64,000 nucleotides of DNA from Sulfuritalea sp. (GCA_016716965.1 JADJUP010000045.1:55697-119696); one strand, 5' to 3'. Shown: positions 18,062-26,871, numbered from the stretch's first letter. The notes: generated by a model not told the origin, from the letters alone. Numbers and translations: made by a program.

Positions 18062-19348
18062 ATGAAAATCCACATAAAGAACGGTCGCCTGATCGACCCC
18101 GCGAGCAAGACCGACCGGCCGCTCGACGTGTTCATCGCCGCCGGGCGAATAGTCGGCGTCGGCGACGCGCCGGCAGGCTTCGAGCCGAACAGCGTGCTGG
18201 ATGCCACGGACTGCATCGTCTGCCCCGGACTGATCGATTTGTCGGCGCGACTGCGCGAGCCCGGTTTCGAATACAAGGCGACCCTGGAATCGGAAATGGC
18301 CGCCGCTGCGGCCGGTGGCGTGACGCGGCTGGCCTGCCCGCCCGACACCGATCCGGTGCTCGACGAGCCGGGGCTGGTCGAGATGCTGAGCCATCGCGCG
18401 CGTCTGCCGGAATTTGCCCACGTGCATCCGGTGGGGGCCCTGACGCGGCAGCTTGCCGGCAAGGAACTGACCGAGATGGCGGAACTGACCGAGGCCGGTT
18501 GCGTCGCCTTCGGCCAGGCCAACCAGGCCATCGTCGATACCCAGGTGCTGCTGCGGGCGATGATGTACGCGGCGACTTTCGGCTTCCCGGTCTGGCTCCA
18601 GGCGCAGGACCCGTTCCTGGCGAAGAAGGGCGTCGCCCATGACGGCGAAGTCGCCGCCCGCCTCGGCCTGGCCGGGATTCCGGTGGCGGCGGAAACCATT
18701 GCCATTGCCACCTTGCTGCACCTGGTGCGCGAGACCGGTGTACGCCTGCACCTGCGCCGGCTCAGTTCCGCTGCCGGCCTCGAGATGATCATCGCCGCAC
18801 GCGCGGCCGGCATCGACGTCAGCTGCGAGGTGACGATCAACCATTTGCACCTGACCGACCAGAGCATCGGGTTCTTCGATGCCCATGCCCGGATCGAGCC
18901 GCCGCTGCGCGGCACCCGCGACCGCGATGCCTTGCGCGCCGGGCTGGCCTCCGGCGCGATAGACGCGCTGATCTCCGACCACACGCCGGTAGACGACGAT
19001 GCCAAGCAGATGCCGTTCGAAGAGGCCGAGGCCGGTGCCACGGGGCTGGAACTTCTGCTGCCGCTGACGCTGAAATGGGCGCGCGAAATGCAGCTGCCGC
19101 TGGTCACGGCGCTGGCGCGGGTAACCTCCGACCCGGCACGCATCCTCGGCGTCAAGGCCGGTCGCCTGACACAAGGCGCTGCCGCCGACATCTGCGTCTT
19201 CGATCCGGCTGCCGATTTCGTGGTCAGCCGCGAAAACCTGCGCAGCCAGGGAAAGAACACGCCCTTCCTCGGCATGGTGTTTCCGGGCCGGGTGCGCTAC
19301 ACGCTGATCGACGGCCACATGGCCTTCGACGGATCGCTCGCCTGGTAG
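18062..19348 (+). CDS. pyrC': Inactive dihydroorotase-like subunit of ATCase (PyrC')
   Basis: 428 residues of the amidohydrolase fold, closest to class I dihydroorotases. The metal-binding HxH of active enzymes (in a DxHxHxRxPG context) is replaced: the sequence reads PGLIDLSARLREPG, with Leu-Ser-Ala at those positions. The Lys normally carboxylated also lies in an altered region (VAFGQANQAI). It is therefore probably non-catalytic and structural, like Pseudomonas PyrC', which is required to assemble ATCase with PyrB. An active dihydroorotase must be encoded elsewhere. It lies nine bases after pyrB. Confidence 0.92.
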   Translation: MKIHIKNGRLIDPASKTDRPLDVFIAAGRIVGVGDAPAGFEPNSVLDATDCIVCPGLIDLSARLREPGFEYKATLESEMAAAAAGGVTRLACPPDTDPVLDEPGLVEMLSHRARLPEFAHVHPVGALTRQLAGKELTEMAELTEAGCVAFGQANQAIVDTQVLLRAMMYAATFGFPVWLQAQDPFLAKKGVAHDGEVAARLGLAGIPVAAETIAIATLLHLVRETGVRLHLRRLSSAAGLEMIIAARAAGIDVSCEVTINHLHLTDQSIGFFDAHARIEPPLRGTRDRDALRAGLASGAIDALISDHTPVDDDAKQMPFEEAEAGATGLELLLPLTLKWAREMQLPLVTALARVTSDPARILGVKAGRLTQGAAADICVFDPAADFVVSRENLRSQGKNTPFLGMVFPGRVRYTLIDGHMAFDGSLAW

Positions 19349-19423
19349 CTGCGGACCTTCCGCGCCTGCGCTGCATCGGGGTTCCCGCCGCGATCCCGCG
19401 CCGGCGTGAAATATGTCACGCCA

Positions 19424-19476
19424 GGGCCCGAACGGACTATCGCGCAAATCGCGCCAAGGTCCGAACGGACTATTGC
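19424..19476 (+). repeat. Direct repeat pair upstream of two small genes
   Basis: Two copies of CCGAACGGACTAT, at about 19428 and 19460, spaced 33 bases apart. The second sits in the dyad GTCCGAACGGAC. GTCACGCC also occurs twice nearby. The pair lies upstream of the two small genes at 19580 and 19872, so it may be an operator; no binding protein is known. Confidence 0.45.
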
Positions 19477-19579
19477 CGAATTCTTTGTCACGCCTAGGAT
19501 GTCGAACAAGGGCAATGGATACGGTTGACGCCGACAAAAATCCAGACCGCCCGAATACCCCGACAGTAAGGAGGCGATC

Positions 19580-19786
19580 ATGTCCCAATCAAGCGATCAT
19601 TTTGGATTTGGCGGCGAAGGCCGGTCCCTGCACCTTGCACGCTACCTGCCCGGCAGCGATCGAAGGCACGACGAACCCGGCCGCACCGGCGTGCTGACGC
19701 GCAACCTGGAAGATATCGGCCATGCCGTGAACGTCCGCCATGTCCCCGATTTCTGGAAGCCCTGCGAAGACTGGACCCTCGACTGA
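19580..19786 (+). CDS. Small hypothetical protein (68 aa)
   Basis: I do not recognise the family. A near-perfect Shine-Dalgarno sequence (TAAGGAGGCG) stands six to seven bases before the ATG, which makes this a believable gene despite its size. The product is hydrophilic, rich in His, Asp and Arg, has one Cys and two Trp near its end (DFWKPCEDWTLD), and no signal peptide or membrane segment. The direct repeats upstream may control it together with the next small gene. Confidence 0.6.
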   Translation: MSQSSDHFGFGGEGRSLHLARYLPGSDRRHDEPGRTGVLTRNLEDIGHAVNVRHVPDFWKPCEDWTLD

Positions 19787-19871
19787 GTCCGCCGCGGCGG
19801 CGCGACGGGACCAGACTCCGACGCAGGGCTGTCGCCTCGAAAGCTGGACAATTCAAGGGAGTGCCGACACC

Positions 19872-20108
19872 ATGAACATGCTGCTGGCCATCGACAACGA
19901 ACCGATCCGGTCGCGCGCCAGCGCGATTCCCGGGCTGCGCCGGCTGGCCGATACCGTTCGCCAGCACCTGGCCGCCGGGCGCAAGCGCGACGCGGCGCTC
20001 TTCATGCGCGAACAGCGCCTGGCGCCGATCGCACTGGGCTTTGTCGCCACCTGCCTGGCGCGGCAGGGCGTAGATCAGAAGGATATCGAGGCCGTGCTGT
20101 TGCACTGA
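19872..20108 (+). CDS. Small hypothetical protein (78 aa)
   Basis: Not recognised. AAGGGAG lies about ten bases before the ATG. The product is helical and basic (LRRLADTVRQHLAAGRKRDAALFMREQRL) with a hydrophobic stretch PIALGFVATCLA. The gene lies 85 bases after the preceding small gene on the same strand, so both may form one transcript. Confidence 0.5.
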   Translation: MNMLLAIDNEPIRSRASAIPGLRRLADTVRQHLAAGRKRDAALFMREQRLAPIALGFVATCLARQGVDQKDIEAVLLH

Positions 20109-20127
20109 GCCGGGTCGGCCTGCGGCC

Positions 20128-20421
20128 TCACTCCTCGATCGCGAAAACCCGTCTTGCCCGCGCCGCATCGACGCCGCCGATGCGCACCCGTTTGGCGCGC
20201 GAGGATTCGCCGCTGAGCAGGTCGACCGCTGCCTTGGCGACACCGAAGCGGTCGGCAAGGAAGCCGATCAGGCAGGCATTCGCCTTGCCATCGACCGGCG
20301 GCGCGGCGAGGCGGATCTTCAGGGCTTCGCCGTGGAGTCCGGCGATCTCGGTTTTCTTCGCCCCGGGCTGGACGTGCAGGCGCAGGATCACGCCCTCGCC
20401 GTCGGCCAGAAGCCAGCTCAT
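20128..20421 (-). CDS. yggU: DUF167 family protein (YggU-like)
   Basis: 97 residues. The signature LHVQPGAKKTEIAGLHG at the N-terminus and APPVDGKANACLIGFLA in the middle are those of DUF167. The function is unknown. In proteobacteria the gene regularly follows yggT, proC and yggS, as here. Its ATG overlaps the yggT stop by four bases. Confidence 0.92.
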   Translation of the reverse strand: MSWLLADGEGVILRLHVQPGAKKTEIAGLHGEALKIRLAAPPVDGKANACLIGFLADRFGVAKAAVDLLSGESSRAKRVRIGGVDAARARRVFAIEE

Positions 20422-20996
20422 TGCATGAGCATCAGCGGCATCACGCTGTGGCGCAGGCTGGCGATCACGAACAGCGCGATCTGCAGCACCAGCAACAGGG
20501 CCAGCGGCGACAGATCCACGCCACCGACCGGCGGAATGAATCGGCGGAACGGCCGCAGCAAAGGGCGCGTCAGGGTATTGAACACATCGGCCAGCGGCGC
20601 ATGGGGATTGACCCAGGAAAACACCGCCGATATCAGCACCGCGCCGAACACCAGGTAGAGCCCGAGCTTGGCCGTTTCCAGCAGGGCCAGCGCGGCCACC
20701 ACGAGAGTCGGCGCCGGCGACACGGCGGCCAGCACGCCGCTGAATCCCAGTGCCACGCCCTGGTAGGCCACCTGCCACAGCCAGGCCAGCAGCAGGCTCG
20801 CCGTGTCGAGGCCGAACAGGCCGGGCACCAGGCGGCGCACCGGGCGCACCATCCAGTCGGTCACGGCGACCACGAACTGTCCCAGCGGATTGCGGAAGGG
20901 CGTGCGCGCCCATTGCATGGCGAAACGCACCAGCAGCGCCAGCGAGAGCAAGCCGCAGATGCTGTCGAGGACGAAGAGGAGGATCTGAACCAGCAT
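20418..20996 (-). CDS. yggT: YggT family membrane protein
   Basis: 192 residues with two copies of the YggT unit, each with two membrane helices: residues 1-90 (MLVQILLFVLDSICGLL, then RNPLGQFVVAVTDWMVRPVRR) and 100-192 (VFSWVNPHAPLADVFNTLTRPLLRPFRR). Role unknown, with reported links to osmotic or K+ tolerance. It is in the conserved yggS-proC-yggT-yggU order. Confidence 0.93.
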   Translation of the reverse strand: MLVQILLFVLDSICGLLSLALLVRFAMQWARTPFRNPLGQFVVAVTDWMVRPVRRLVPGLFGLDTASLLLAWLWQVAYQGVALGFSGVLAAVSPAPTLVVAALALLETAKLGLYLVFGAVLISAVFSWVNPHAPLADVFNTLTRPLLRPFRRFIPPVGGVDLSPLALLLVLQIALFVIASLRHSVMPLMLMQ

Positions 20997-21005
20997 CGCG
21001 GCGCC

Positions 21006-21818
21006 CTAATCCTTGCCCAGCACGTCGCCGAGTTCGCGCCCACGCGCGTCGGCGGCGAGGATGCCCTTGCCGATCCCGCCGGCGATGTCGCTGGCGGCGA
21101 ATGACAGCAGCGCGGCTTCGGTGGTGCCGCCCTTGGAGGTCACCCGCTCGCGCAGCGTGGAAATTGATTCGCTGCTCTGCTCTGCCAGCCGCGCGGCGCC
21201 GATGAAGGTTTCGATGCTCAACTGGCGCGCGGTCGCCGCGTCGAAGCCGAGTCGGACCCCGGCCGCTTCCATGGCTTCGAGGAAATAGAAGACGTAGGCC
21301 GGGCCGCTGCCGGACATCGCCGTGACGGCATCCATCTGCGCCTCGTCGGCGATCCACACCGTGCGGCCCACCGCCTGCAGCACCTTCTCGGCATTGGCGC
21401 GGCCGTCGCGGTCCACGCTCGGATCGGCACACAGCGCCGTGATGCCGGCCCCGATCAGCGCCGGCGTGTTGGGCATGGTGCGCACCAGGTTCGCGTAGCC
21501 GCCCATCCAGCGCGAAATGTCGGCCATGCGCAGGCCGGCCGCGATGCTGACCACCAGTTGCGTGCCCAGCTTGCCGCGCAGCGGGGCGACGGCATCCCGC
21601 ATCTGCTGCGGCTTCACCGCCAGCACCAGCACTTCGCAATCCAGCGCGGCCGCATCGACCGCCGCGGCGCAGCGCACGCCGAAGGTTTCGGTGAGCTTCT
21701 CGCGTGATTCGGCGAAGGGCTCCACCACCTGGATGCCGGGAGCGGAGAAACCCTGCTTGCGCAGGCCGCCAATCAGCGCGATGGCCATGTTGCCGCCGCC
21801 GATGAAGGTGATTTTCAT
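21006..21818 (-). CDS. proC: Pyrroline-5-carboxylate reductase
   Basis: 270 residues. The N-terminal Rossmann motif FIGGGNMAIALIGG binds NAD(P)H, and the C-terminal dimerisation domain carries the signature AMSGSGPAYVFYFLEAM with VTSKGGTTEAAL. It catalyses the last step of proline synthesis. The start MKITFIGGGN overlaps the end of yggS by four bases. Confidence 0.96.
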   Translation of the reverse strand: MKITFIGGGNMAIALIGGLRKQGFSAPGIQVVEPFAESREKLTETFGVRCAAAVDAAALDCEVLVLAVKPQQMRDAVAPLRGKLGTQLVVSIAAGLRMADISRWMGGYANLVRTMPNTPALIGAGITALCADPSVDRDGRANAEKVLQAVGRTVWIADEAQMDAVTAMSGSGPAYVFYFLEAMEAAGVRLGFDAATARQLSIETFIGAARLAEQSSESISTLRERVTSKGGTTEAALLSFAASDIAGGIGKGILAADARGRELGDVLGKD

Positions 21819-22510
21819 GTCGTGTATTGCCTTTGTCCGAAAATTGCCGTGCCGATGCGCACGATGGTCGCGCCTTCCATTATCGCCGCTTCGAGGTCGT
21901 GGCTCATGCCCATCGACAGGGTGTCCAGCGCGAGGCCGGTGTCGCGATTGATCGCGTCCATCGTTTCGCGCAACAGGCGGAACTGCGCGCGTTGCAGTTC
22001 CACGTCGTCGGTGGGCTCGGGTATCGCCATCAGGCCGCGCAGCCGCAATTGCGGCAATGCGCCGATGGCAATCGCCAGTTCGCCAGCCTCGGACGGCGCG
22101 CAGCCACCCTTCGAGGCTTCGCCGGAGACATTCACCTGCAGGCATACCTGCAACGGCGCCAAACCCTCGGGGCGCTGCGCGGCAAGCCGCTGCGCCACCT
22201 TGAGCCGGTCGATCGAATGCACCCAGGCGAAGTGCTCGGCCACCGGCCGCGTCTTGTTGCTTTGCAGGGGGCCGATGAAGTGCCACTCCAGCGCGCAATC
22301 GGCCAGTTCGGCGGCCTTGTCGAGCGCTTCCTGCACGTAGTTTTCGCCAAAGGCGCGCTGCCCCGCGGCGACCGCCTCACGCAGGCCGGCCGCCGGCCAG
22401 GTCTTGGAAACCGCGAGCAATTGGACCGAATCGGCCGCCCGTCCGGCGGCAAGGCAGGCGGCGGAAATGCGCGCACGCACGGCTTGCAAGTTGGCGGCGA
22501 TTGATGTCAT
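21815..22510 (-). CDS. yggS: PLP homeostasis protein YggS/YBL036C
   Basis: 231 residues, alanine-racemase-like barrel fold. The PLP lysine is in LLAVSKT. GENYVQEALDK, WHFIGPLQSNK and SMGMSHDLEAAI are family signatures. The protein keeps the vitamin B6 pool and amino-acid metabolism in balance. The start chosen is MTSIAANLQAV at 22510. It is divergent from pilT with 46 bases between the starts. Confidence 0.95.
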   Translation of the reverse strand: MTSIAANLQAVRARISAACLAAGRAADSVQLLAVSKTWPAAGLREAVAAGQRAFGENYVQEALDKAAELADCALEWHFIGPLQSNKTRPVAEHFAWVHSIDRLKVAQRLAAQRPEGLAPLQVCLQVNVSGEASKGGCAPSEAGELAIAIGALPQLRLRGLMAIPEPTDDVELQRAQFRLLRETMDAINRDTGLALDTLSMGMSHDLEAAIMEGATIVRIGTAIFGQRQYTT

Positions 22511-22556
22511 ATAGCGTCTGCAAAGTATATCGCACCCCAACTTCAGGAAAGCGCTC

Positions 22557-23600
22557 ATGGACATCACCGAACTGCTCACCTTCGTGGTCAAGAACAAGGC
22601 TTCCGACCTGCACCTTTCCGCCGGCCTGCCGCCGATGATTCGCGTCCATGGCGACGTGCGCAAGATCAACCTGCCGCCCATGGAACACAAGGACGTGCAC
22701 GCGATGATCTACGACATCATGAACGACGGCCAGCGCAAGGTGTACGAGGAGATGCTCGAGTGCGACTTCTCCTTCGCGATTCCCAACCTCGCTCGCTTCC
22801 GCGTCAATGCCTTCGTCCAGAATCGCGGTGCGGCGGCGGTGATGCGGACCATTCCGTCGAAGATCCTCACGCTGGAAGACCTCAAGTGCCCCAAGATCTT
22901 CGAGGAGCTCGCCGACCAGCCGCGCGGGCTGGTGCTGGTCACCGGCCCGACCGGTTCGGGCAAGTCGACCACGCTGGCGGCGATGGTGAACCACAAGAAC
23001 GAAAACGAGTACGGCCACATCCTCACCGTCGAGGACCCGATCGAGTTCGTCCATGAAACCAAGAAATGCCTGATCAACCAGCGCGAGGTCGGGCCGCACA
23101 CGCTGTCCTTCAACAACGCGCTGCGCTCGGCGCTGCGCGAAGACCCGGACGTGATCCTGGTCGGCGAAATGCGCGACCTGGAAACCATACGCCTCGCCAT
23201 GTCCGGCGCCGAAACCGGCCACCTGGTGTTCGGCACGCTGCACACCTCGTCGGCGGCGAAGACCATCGACCGCATCATCGACGTCTTCCCCGCGGCGGAA
23301 AAGGAAATGATCCGCGCCATGCTGTCCGAATCATTGAAGGCGGTGATCTCGCAGACGCTGTGCAAGACCATGGACGGCACCGGACGCGTCGCCGCGCACG
23401 AGATCATGGTCGGCACGCCGGCCATCCGCAACCTGATCCGCGAAGCCAAGGTGGCGCAGATGTATTCCGCGATCCAGACCGGCCAGCAGTTCGGCATGCA
23501 GACGCTGGACCAGAACCTGCACGACCTGGTCAAGAAGAAGGTCATCTCGCCGGCGGAGGCGCGCAGCAAGGCCGCGAATAAAGACAATTTCCCGGTCTGA
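22557..23600 (+). CDS. pilT: Type IV pilus retraction ATPase PilT
   Basis: 347 residues. The N-terminal PAS-like domain is followed by a RecA core with Walker A GPTGSGKSTT, an Asp box ILTVEDPIEF, Walker B VILVGEMRD, a His box AETGHLVFGTLHT, and the AIRNLIRE motif conserved in PilT. It depolymerises pili, driving twitching motility. AGGAAAG lies six bases before the ATG. pilU follows after a terminator, so pilU may need its own promoter or readthrough. Confidence 0.97.
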   Translation: MDITELLTFVVKNKASDLHLSAGLPPMIRVHGDVRKINLPPMEHKDVHAMIYDIMNDGQRKVYEEMLECDFSFAIPNLARFRVNAFVQNRGAAAVMRTIPSKILTLEDLKCPKIFEELADQPRGLVLVTGPTGSGKSTTLAAMVNHKNENEYGHILTVEDPIEFVHETKKCLINQREVGPHTLSFNNALRSALREDPDVILVGEMRDLETIRLAMSGAETGHLVFGTLHTSSAAKTIDRIIDVFPAAEKEMIRAMLSESLKAVISQTLCKTMDGTGRVAAHEIMVGTPAIRNLIREAKVAQMYSAIQTGQQFGMQTLDQNLHDLVKKKVISPAEARSKAANKDNFPV

Positions 23601-23621
23601 TGACCGGGATTTGTCTTTTTC
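23581..23621 (+). terminator. Rho-independent terminator overlapping the pilT stop codon
   Basis: The last codons of pilT (AAGACAATTTCCCGGTC) pair with GACCGGGATTTGTCTT across a TGAT loop, followed by a T run. The stop codon is in the loop. Confidence 0.8.
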
Positions 23622-23720
23622 GCAAATTATCACCCGCCCCTCCCGTCCTCCCCTCGCGGGGAGGCTACTAGCCAGGGCCGCTGGCGCGGCCAATCAAAAG
23701 CAATAACCGGAGATTGCACC

Positions 23721-24857
23721 ATGGAACGCGATGAAGGCCTGAAGTTCATGTACCAGCTGCTGACGATGATGATGCAGAAGAAGGGTTCCGACCTCTTCAT
23801 CACCGCCGGTTTCCCGCCCGCCATGAAGATCGACGGCAAGATGACGCCGGCAACGACGCAGCCGTTGTCGCCGCAGCACACGCAGGAACTGGCGCGGGCG
23901 ATCATGAACGACAAGCAGGCCGCCGAGTTCGAGGCGACCAAGGAATGCAACTTCGCCATCTCGCCCGCCAGCATCGGCCGCTTCCGCGTCAATGCCTTCG
24001 TCCAGCAGGGCCGCGTCGGCATCATCATGCGCACCATCAACGTGCAGATCCCCGAGTTCGAAGACCTCAAGCTGCCGCCGGTGCTGAAGGACGTCTCGAT
24101 GACCAAGCGCGGCCTGGTGCTGTTCGTCGGCGGCACGGGTTCCGGCAAGTCGACCTCGCTCGCCGCCATGATCGGCTACCGCAACCAGAACAGCTACGGC
24201 CACATCATCACCATCGAGGATCCGGTCGAGTACGTGCACGACCACCGCAACTGCGTCATCACGCAGCGCGAGGTCGGCGTCGATACCGACTCCTGGGAGA
24301 TCGCGCTGAAGAACACCCTGCGCCAGGCGCCGGACGTGATCCTGATCGGCGAAATCCGCGACCGCGAAGTCATGGAACACGCCATCGCCTTCGCCGAAAC
24401 CGGCCACCTGGCGATGGGCACGCTGCACGCCAACAACGCCAACCAGGCGATCGACCGCATCATCAACTTCTTCCCCGAGGAACGCCGCCCGCAGTTGCTG
24501 ATGGACCTGTCGCTCAACCTCAAGGCCATCGTTTCGCAGCGCCTGATCCCGGTCAAGGAAGGCAAGGGCCGCGCCGCCGCCGTGGAAGTCCTGCTCAATT
24601 CGCCGCTGATCGCCGACCTGATCTTCAAGGGCGAGATCCACGGCATCAAGGAAATCATGAAGAAGTCGAAGGAACTCGGCATGAAGACCTTCGACATGGC
24701 GCTCTTCGACCTGTTCGAGGAAGGCCGCATCAGCTATGACGACGCGCTGCGCTTCGCCGATTCGATGAACGAAGTGCGGCTCATGATCAAGCTGCACAGC
24801 AAGGAATCGCAGGACATGGACCGCAACGCGGGGATCCAGCATCTGGATATTGTTTGA
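23721..24857 (+). CDS. pilU: PilT-like type IV pilus retraction ATPase PilU
   Basis: 378 residues, a PilT paralogue. Walker A is GGTGSGKSTS, the Asp box IITIEDPVEY, Walker B VILIGEIRD, and the His box AETGHLAMGTLHANN. The C-terminal tail beyond residue 345 is longer than in PilT, as usual for PilU. PilU helps PilT in forceful pilus retraction. The pilT-pilU order is common in beta- and gammaproteobacteria. Confidence 0.96.
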   Translation: MERDEGLKFMYQLLTMMMQKKGSDLFITAGFPPAMKIDGKMTPATTQPLSPQHTQELARAIMNDKQAAEFEATKECNFAISPASIGRFRVNAFVQQGRVGIIMRTINVQIPEFEDLKLPPVLKDVSMTKRGLVLFVGGTGSGKSTSLAAMIGYRNQNSYGHIITIEDPVEYVHDHRNCVITQREVGVDTDSWEIALKNTLRQAPDVILIGEIRDREVMEHAIAFAETGHLAMGTLHANNANQAIDRIINFFPEERRPQLLMDLSLNLKAIVSQRLIPVKEGKGRAAAVEVLLNSPLIADLIFKGEIHGIKEIMKKSKELGMKTFDMALFDLFEEGRISYDDALRFADSMNEVRLMIKLHSKESQDMDRNAGIQHLDIV

Positions 24858-25166
24858 CTTTCACGAAGCGTGAGCTGCGCCCACGATCGTAAAAGTCGAC
24901 GATACACATTGCCCCCCACCCCCAGTTCCACGGCCGGCCCTGCATGGCCGGCCGGCTTCGCGGGTGCGGAGCAGTGCGTCGCGAATTCCCGCCTCGCCCC
25001 TCGCGGGGGGTTACTGATCGGCTCGCTGCGCTCGTAGTGACGGGGTCTTTCGAAGCAAGCACCGGCAATCGACCTGCGCCGCGTTTTCGCCGGATGCTCG
25101 CGCCGACACCTGACTACCGGTTTGCGATGGCTTGCTTCCGCCGCGGGAAACGTTGAACAAATAAAG

Positions 25167-25194
25167 CCGTTCGGGCTGAGCTTGTCGAAGCCCG
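25167..25194 (+). repeat. REP motif (single arm)
   Basis: CCGTTCGGGCTGAGCTTGTC followed by GAAGCCCG. The same motif forms the left arm of the inverted pair at 47585-47634. Confidence 0.75.
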
Positions 25195-25347
25195 CCAAAC
25201 CCCCTGAATCGCCACCAACCTGTCATTTCTGACAGTTACATATCGCCTGCAAATTGGGTAGTCTCGAAGCGTTCGGTTGCGGCGCGGCCGGGTCGCGCAT
25301 CCGCGCACGGCTGCCGGTGTTGGTCGGACCTGCGGCCCGCGCGGCGC

Positions 25348-25373
25348 GAAAGTCGGCGCTGGCGACACGGCGG
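25348..25373 (+). repeat. Dispersed AAGTCGGCGC repeat, short form
   Basis: GAAAGTCGGCGCTGGCGACA followed by CGGCGG. It is next to a RAYT remnant. Confidence 0.75.
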
Positions 25374-25429
25374 CAAGTGCGGGGAAAGCAACGGGAATCC
25401 GGGAGGAGGGCAGGCAATGGGCAATGCCA

Positions 25430-25568
25430 GCCGTTCGACGATGACCGCTTTGCCGAGCGCATCTGCGCCAGGGTAGGGGTGCGATGGGCCAATGCAAAGC
25501 GAGGGCGGCCGCCGGGAGAAGGACGATCAGCGGATGCGATTAAAGACCAAACCGGATTTGGGTTTTGA
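25430..25568 (+). pseudogene. RAYT transposase remnant (C-terminal end)
   Basis: The translation FDDDRFAERICARVGVRWANAKRG...DQTGFGF matches the last 50 residues of the intact RAYT at 26872 (SERFAEAICARLGVRRNTGKRG...EQQGFGF). The rest of the gene is missing. Confidence 0.7.
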
Positions 25569-25612
25569 GGAGAGAGAAATGAAATGGAATGTGATGCTGA
25601 CCCCATTAGCTC
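25561..25612 (+). repeat. REP-associated repeat carrying a ribosome binding site and ATG (copy 1)
   Basis: TTTTGAGGAGAGAGAAATGA leading to GATGCTGACCCCATTAG. Closely similar copies lie at about 25998 and 28074. Each has GAGGAGAGA, then ATGAAA, then a REP core with GACCCC. Confidence 0.65.
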
Positions 25613-25934
25613 CTGGTCCAGCTACCGGGCCAATGGTCTTGATAGACCCGACGCCCGGCTGACGCCGCACATGCTCTACCTGGGCCTCGACGCCGATGCC
25701 GCGCGGCGCCGCCAGGCCTACCGGGAACTATTTCGACCGCAACTGGATGACGAGGCGGCCAGTGAGGTTCGCGAGGCCATGAGACTGGGAATGCCGCTGG
25801 GCAGTGAGCGGTTTGCCGAAACAATCTGTGCCCGATTGGGCATTCGGCGCAATACCGGCAAGCGGGGACGGACACCGAACGACGAGCGCGAGTCACCAGC
25901 GGCGGTGACGGAACAACAAGGATTTGGATTCTGA
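25612..25934 (+). pseudogene. RAYT transposase remnant (C-terminal 105 residues)
   Basis: From SWSSYRANGLDRPDARLTPH to EQQGFGF the translation is about 80% identical to residues 140-244 of the intact RAYT. The N-terminal two thirds, with the HUH motif, are replaced by a REP-associated repeat joined in frame (MECDADPIS-SWSSYRANG), so the frame is open from an ATG at 25584 but the product could not be an active transposase. Confidence 0.8.
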
Positions 25935-25963
25935 TAATGGAGGAAGCGCCGATGAGAAGCGAA

Positions 25964-26047
25964 AAGCGAAATGTCTCTGACCCCTTTGGCACCTGGGTTT
26001 CGAGGAGAGAGAAATGAAAAGGAACCTGATGCTGACCCCATTAGCTC
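25964..26047 (+). repeat. REP pair with embedded ribosome binding site and ATG (copy 2)
   Basis: AAATGTCTCTGACCCCTTTG at the left and GATGCTGACCCCATTAGC at the right, with CGAGGAGAGAGAAATGAAAA between them. Frame from this ATG is short. Confidence 0.65.
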
Positions 26048-26069
26048 TCTTTTTCGCCAGGAGAGCAGC

Positions 26070-26807
26070 ATGAACAGTCATAGCTGGATGCTTACACCAA
26101 TTGGCATCGGCATCATCGGGATTTATTCCGCCCTCATCGGCGTCGTGATTCTTTGGCCCTTGTATCGCCTATTGCGAAACAGCCGCTGGAAGCGGTGGGT
26201 CGTATCAATTGTCGGTTTTCCCTTACTAGCGGCACCTTGGGCTGAGGAAGTCTGGATTGCCTGGCATTTCAAGGAAGCCTGCAAGGATGCCGGGGTTAAG
26301 GTAGTTCGACGGGTGGAGGTGGAGGGGTATGCCAATGGCACGAGTCAGTATGAGCGCCAGTCAAATGAAGCGGGACCTTTGTTCAAAGAGGATCAGTCCC
26401 GTCAGCTTGATTTTGAAAAACAGGGCTACCGGTTTTATGAGGATCTTCTGAAGGATGGCGGCGCGCGCCACCTCGAACGTGAAGGAGGTCAGATGATGGT
26501 CACCATCCTTGATCGTCCTCAGGCGCGATATCACTACAAATTACTTGATCCTCGGCATGAAATACCGATCGGCAGACGGCTCGAAAAATTTGGGCGTCAA
26601 ATAGTCGACAGCGAAACCAACGAAATTATTGGTAGCGACACCCAATTTAAGCGTTACCCAAGCACAGCAGACGCGCTATGGCTTCAGTTTTTCGGGCCAA
26701 GCCTGCTTATTTGCGAAGGTAGCGCGCCAAAGCCACCGGCCCCGCTGTCGCCTGAACTTCGCTACTCGCTATATCGCTACGTGTTGATTCCGAAGAAATC
26801 CAATTGA
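26070..26807 (+). CDS. Hypothetical membrane protein (245 aa)
   Basis: Not recognised. Two N-terminal membrane helices (GIGIIGIYSALIGVVILWPLY; WVVSIVGFPLLAAPWAEEVW) are followed by a soluble domain of about 180 residues. CAGGAGAG lies six bases before the ATG. The sequence is clearly lower in G+C than pilU or the lig genes, and it sits between REP repeats and RAYT pieces, so it was probably acquired. The C-terminal domain has charged segments (RFYEDLLKDGGARHLEREGG) but no motif I can name. Confidence 0.7.
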   Translation: MNSHSWMLTPIGIGIIGIYSALIGVVILWPLYRLLRNSRWKRWVVSIVGFPLLAAPWAEEVWIAWHFKEACKDAGVKVVRRVEVEGYANGTSQYERQSNEAGPLFKEDQSRQLDFEKQGYRFYEDLLKDGGARHLEREGGQMMVTILDRPQARYHYKLLDPRHEIPIGRRLEKFGRQIVDSETNEIIGSDTQFKRYPSTADALWLQFFGPSLLICEGSAPKPPAPLSPELRYSLYRYVLIPKKSN

Positions 26808-26831
26808 GAGAAAGGACCAAAGGCATTTGGA

Positions 26832-26852
26832 CCAAAGGGGTCAGAGTCATTT
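26832..26852 (+). repeat. REP repeat, left arm flanking RAYT
   Basis: CCAAAGGGGTCAGAGTCATT(T), a perfect 21 bp inverted match to 27641-27661 on the other side of the RAYT gene. Confidence 0.85.
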
Positions 26853-26871
26853 GACATTCTGAGCACCTGAC

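Larger units (their letters stand above)
24858..25429. other. Gene-poor region with REP and dispersed repeat
   Basis: About 570 bases after pilU with no supported gene. It contains half of a REP/BIME motif at 25167-25194 (see 47585) and a short AAGTCGGCGC repeat at 25348-25373, and it leads into decayed RAYT pieces. Confidence 0.6.
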
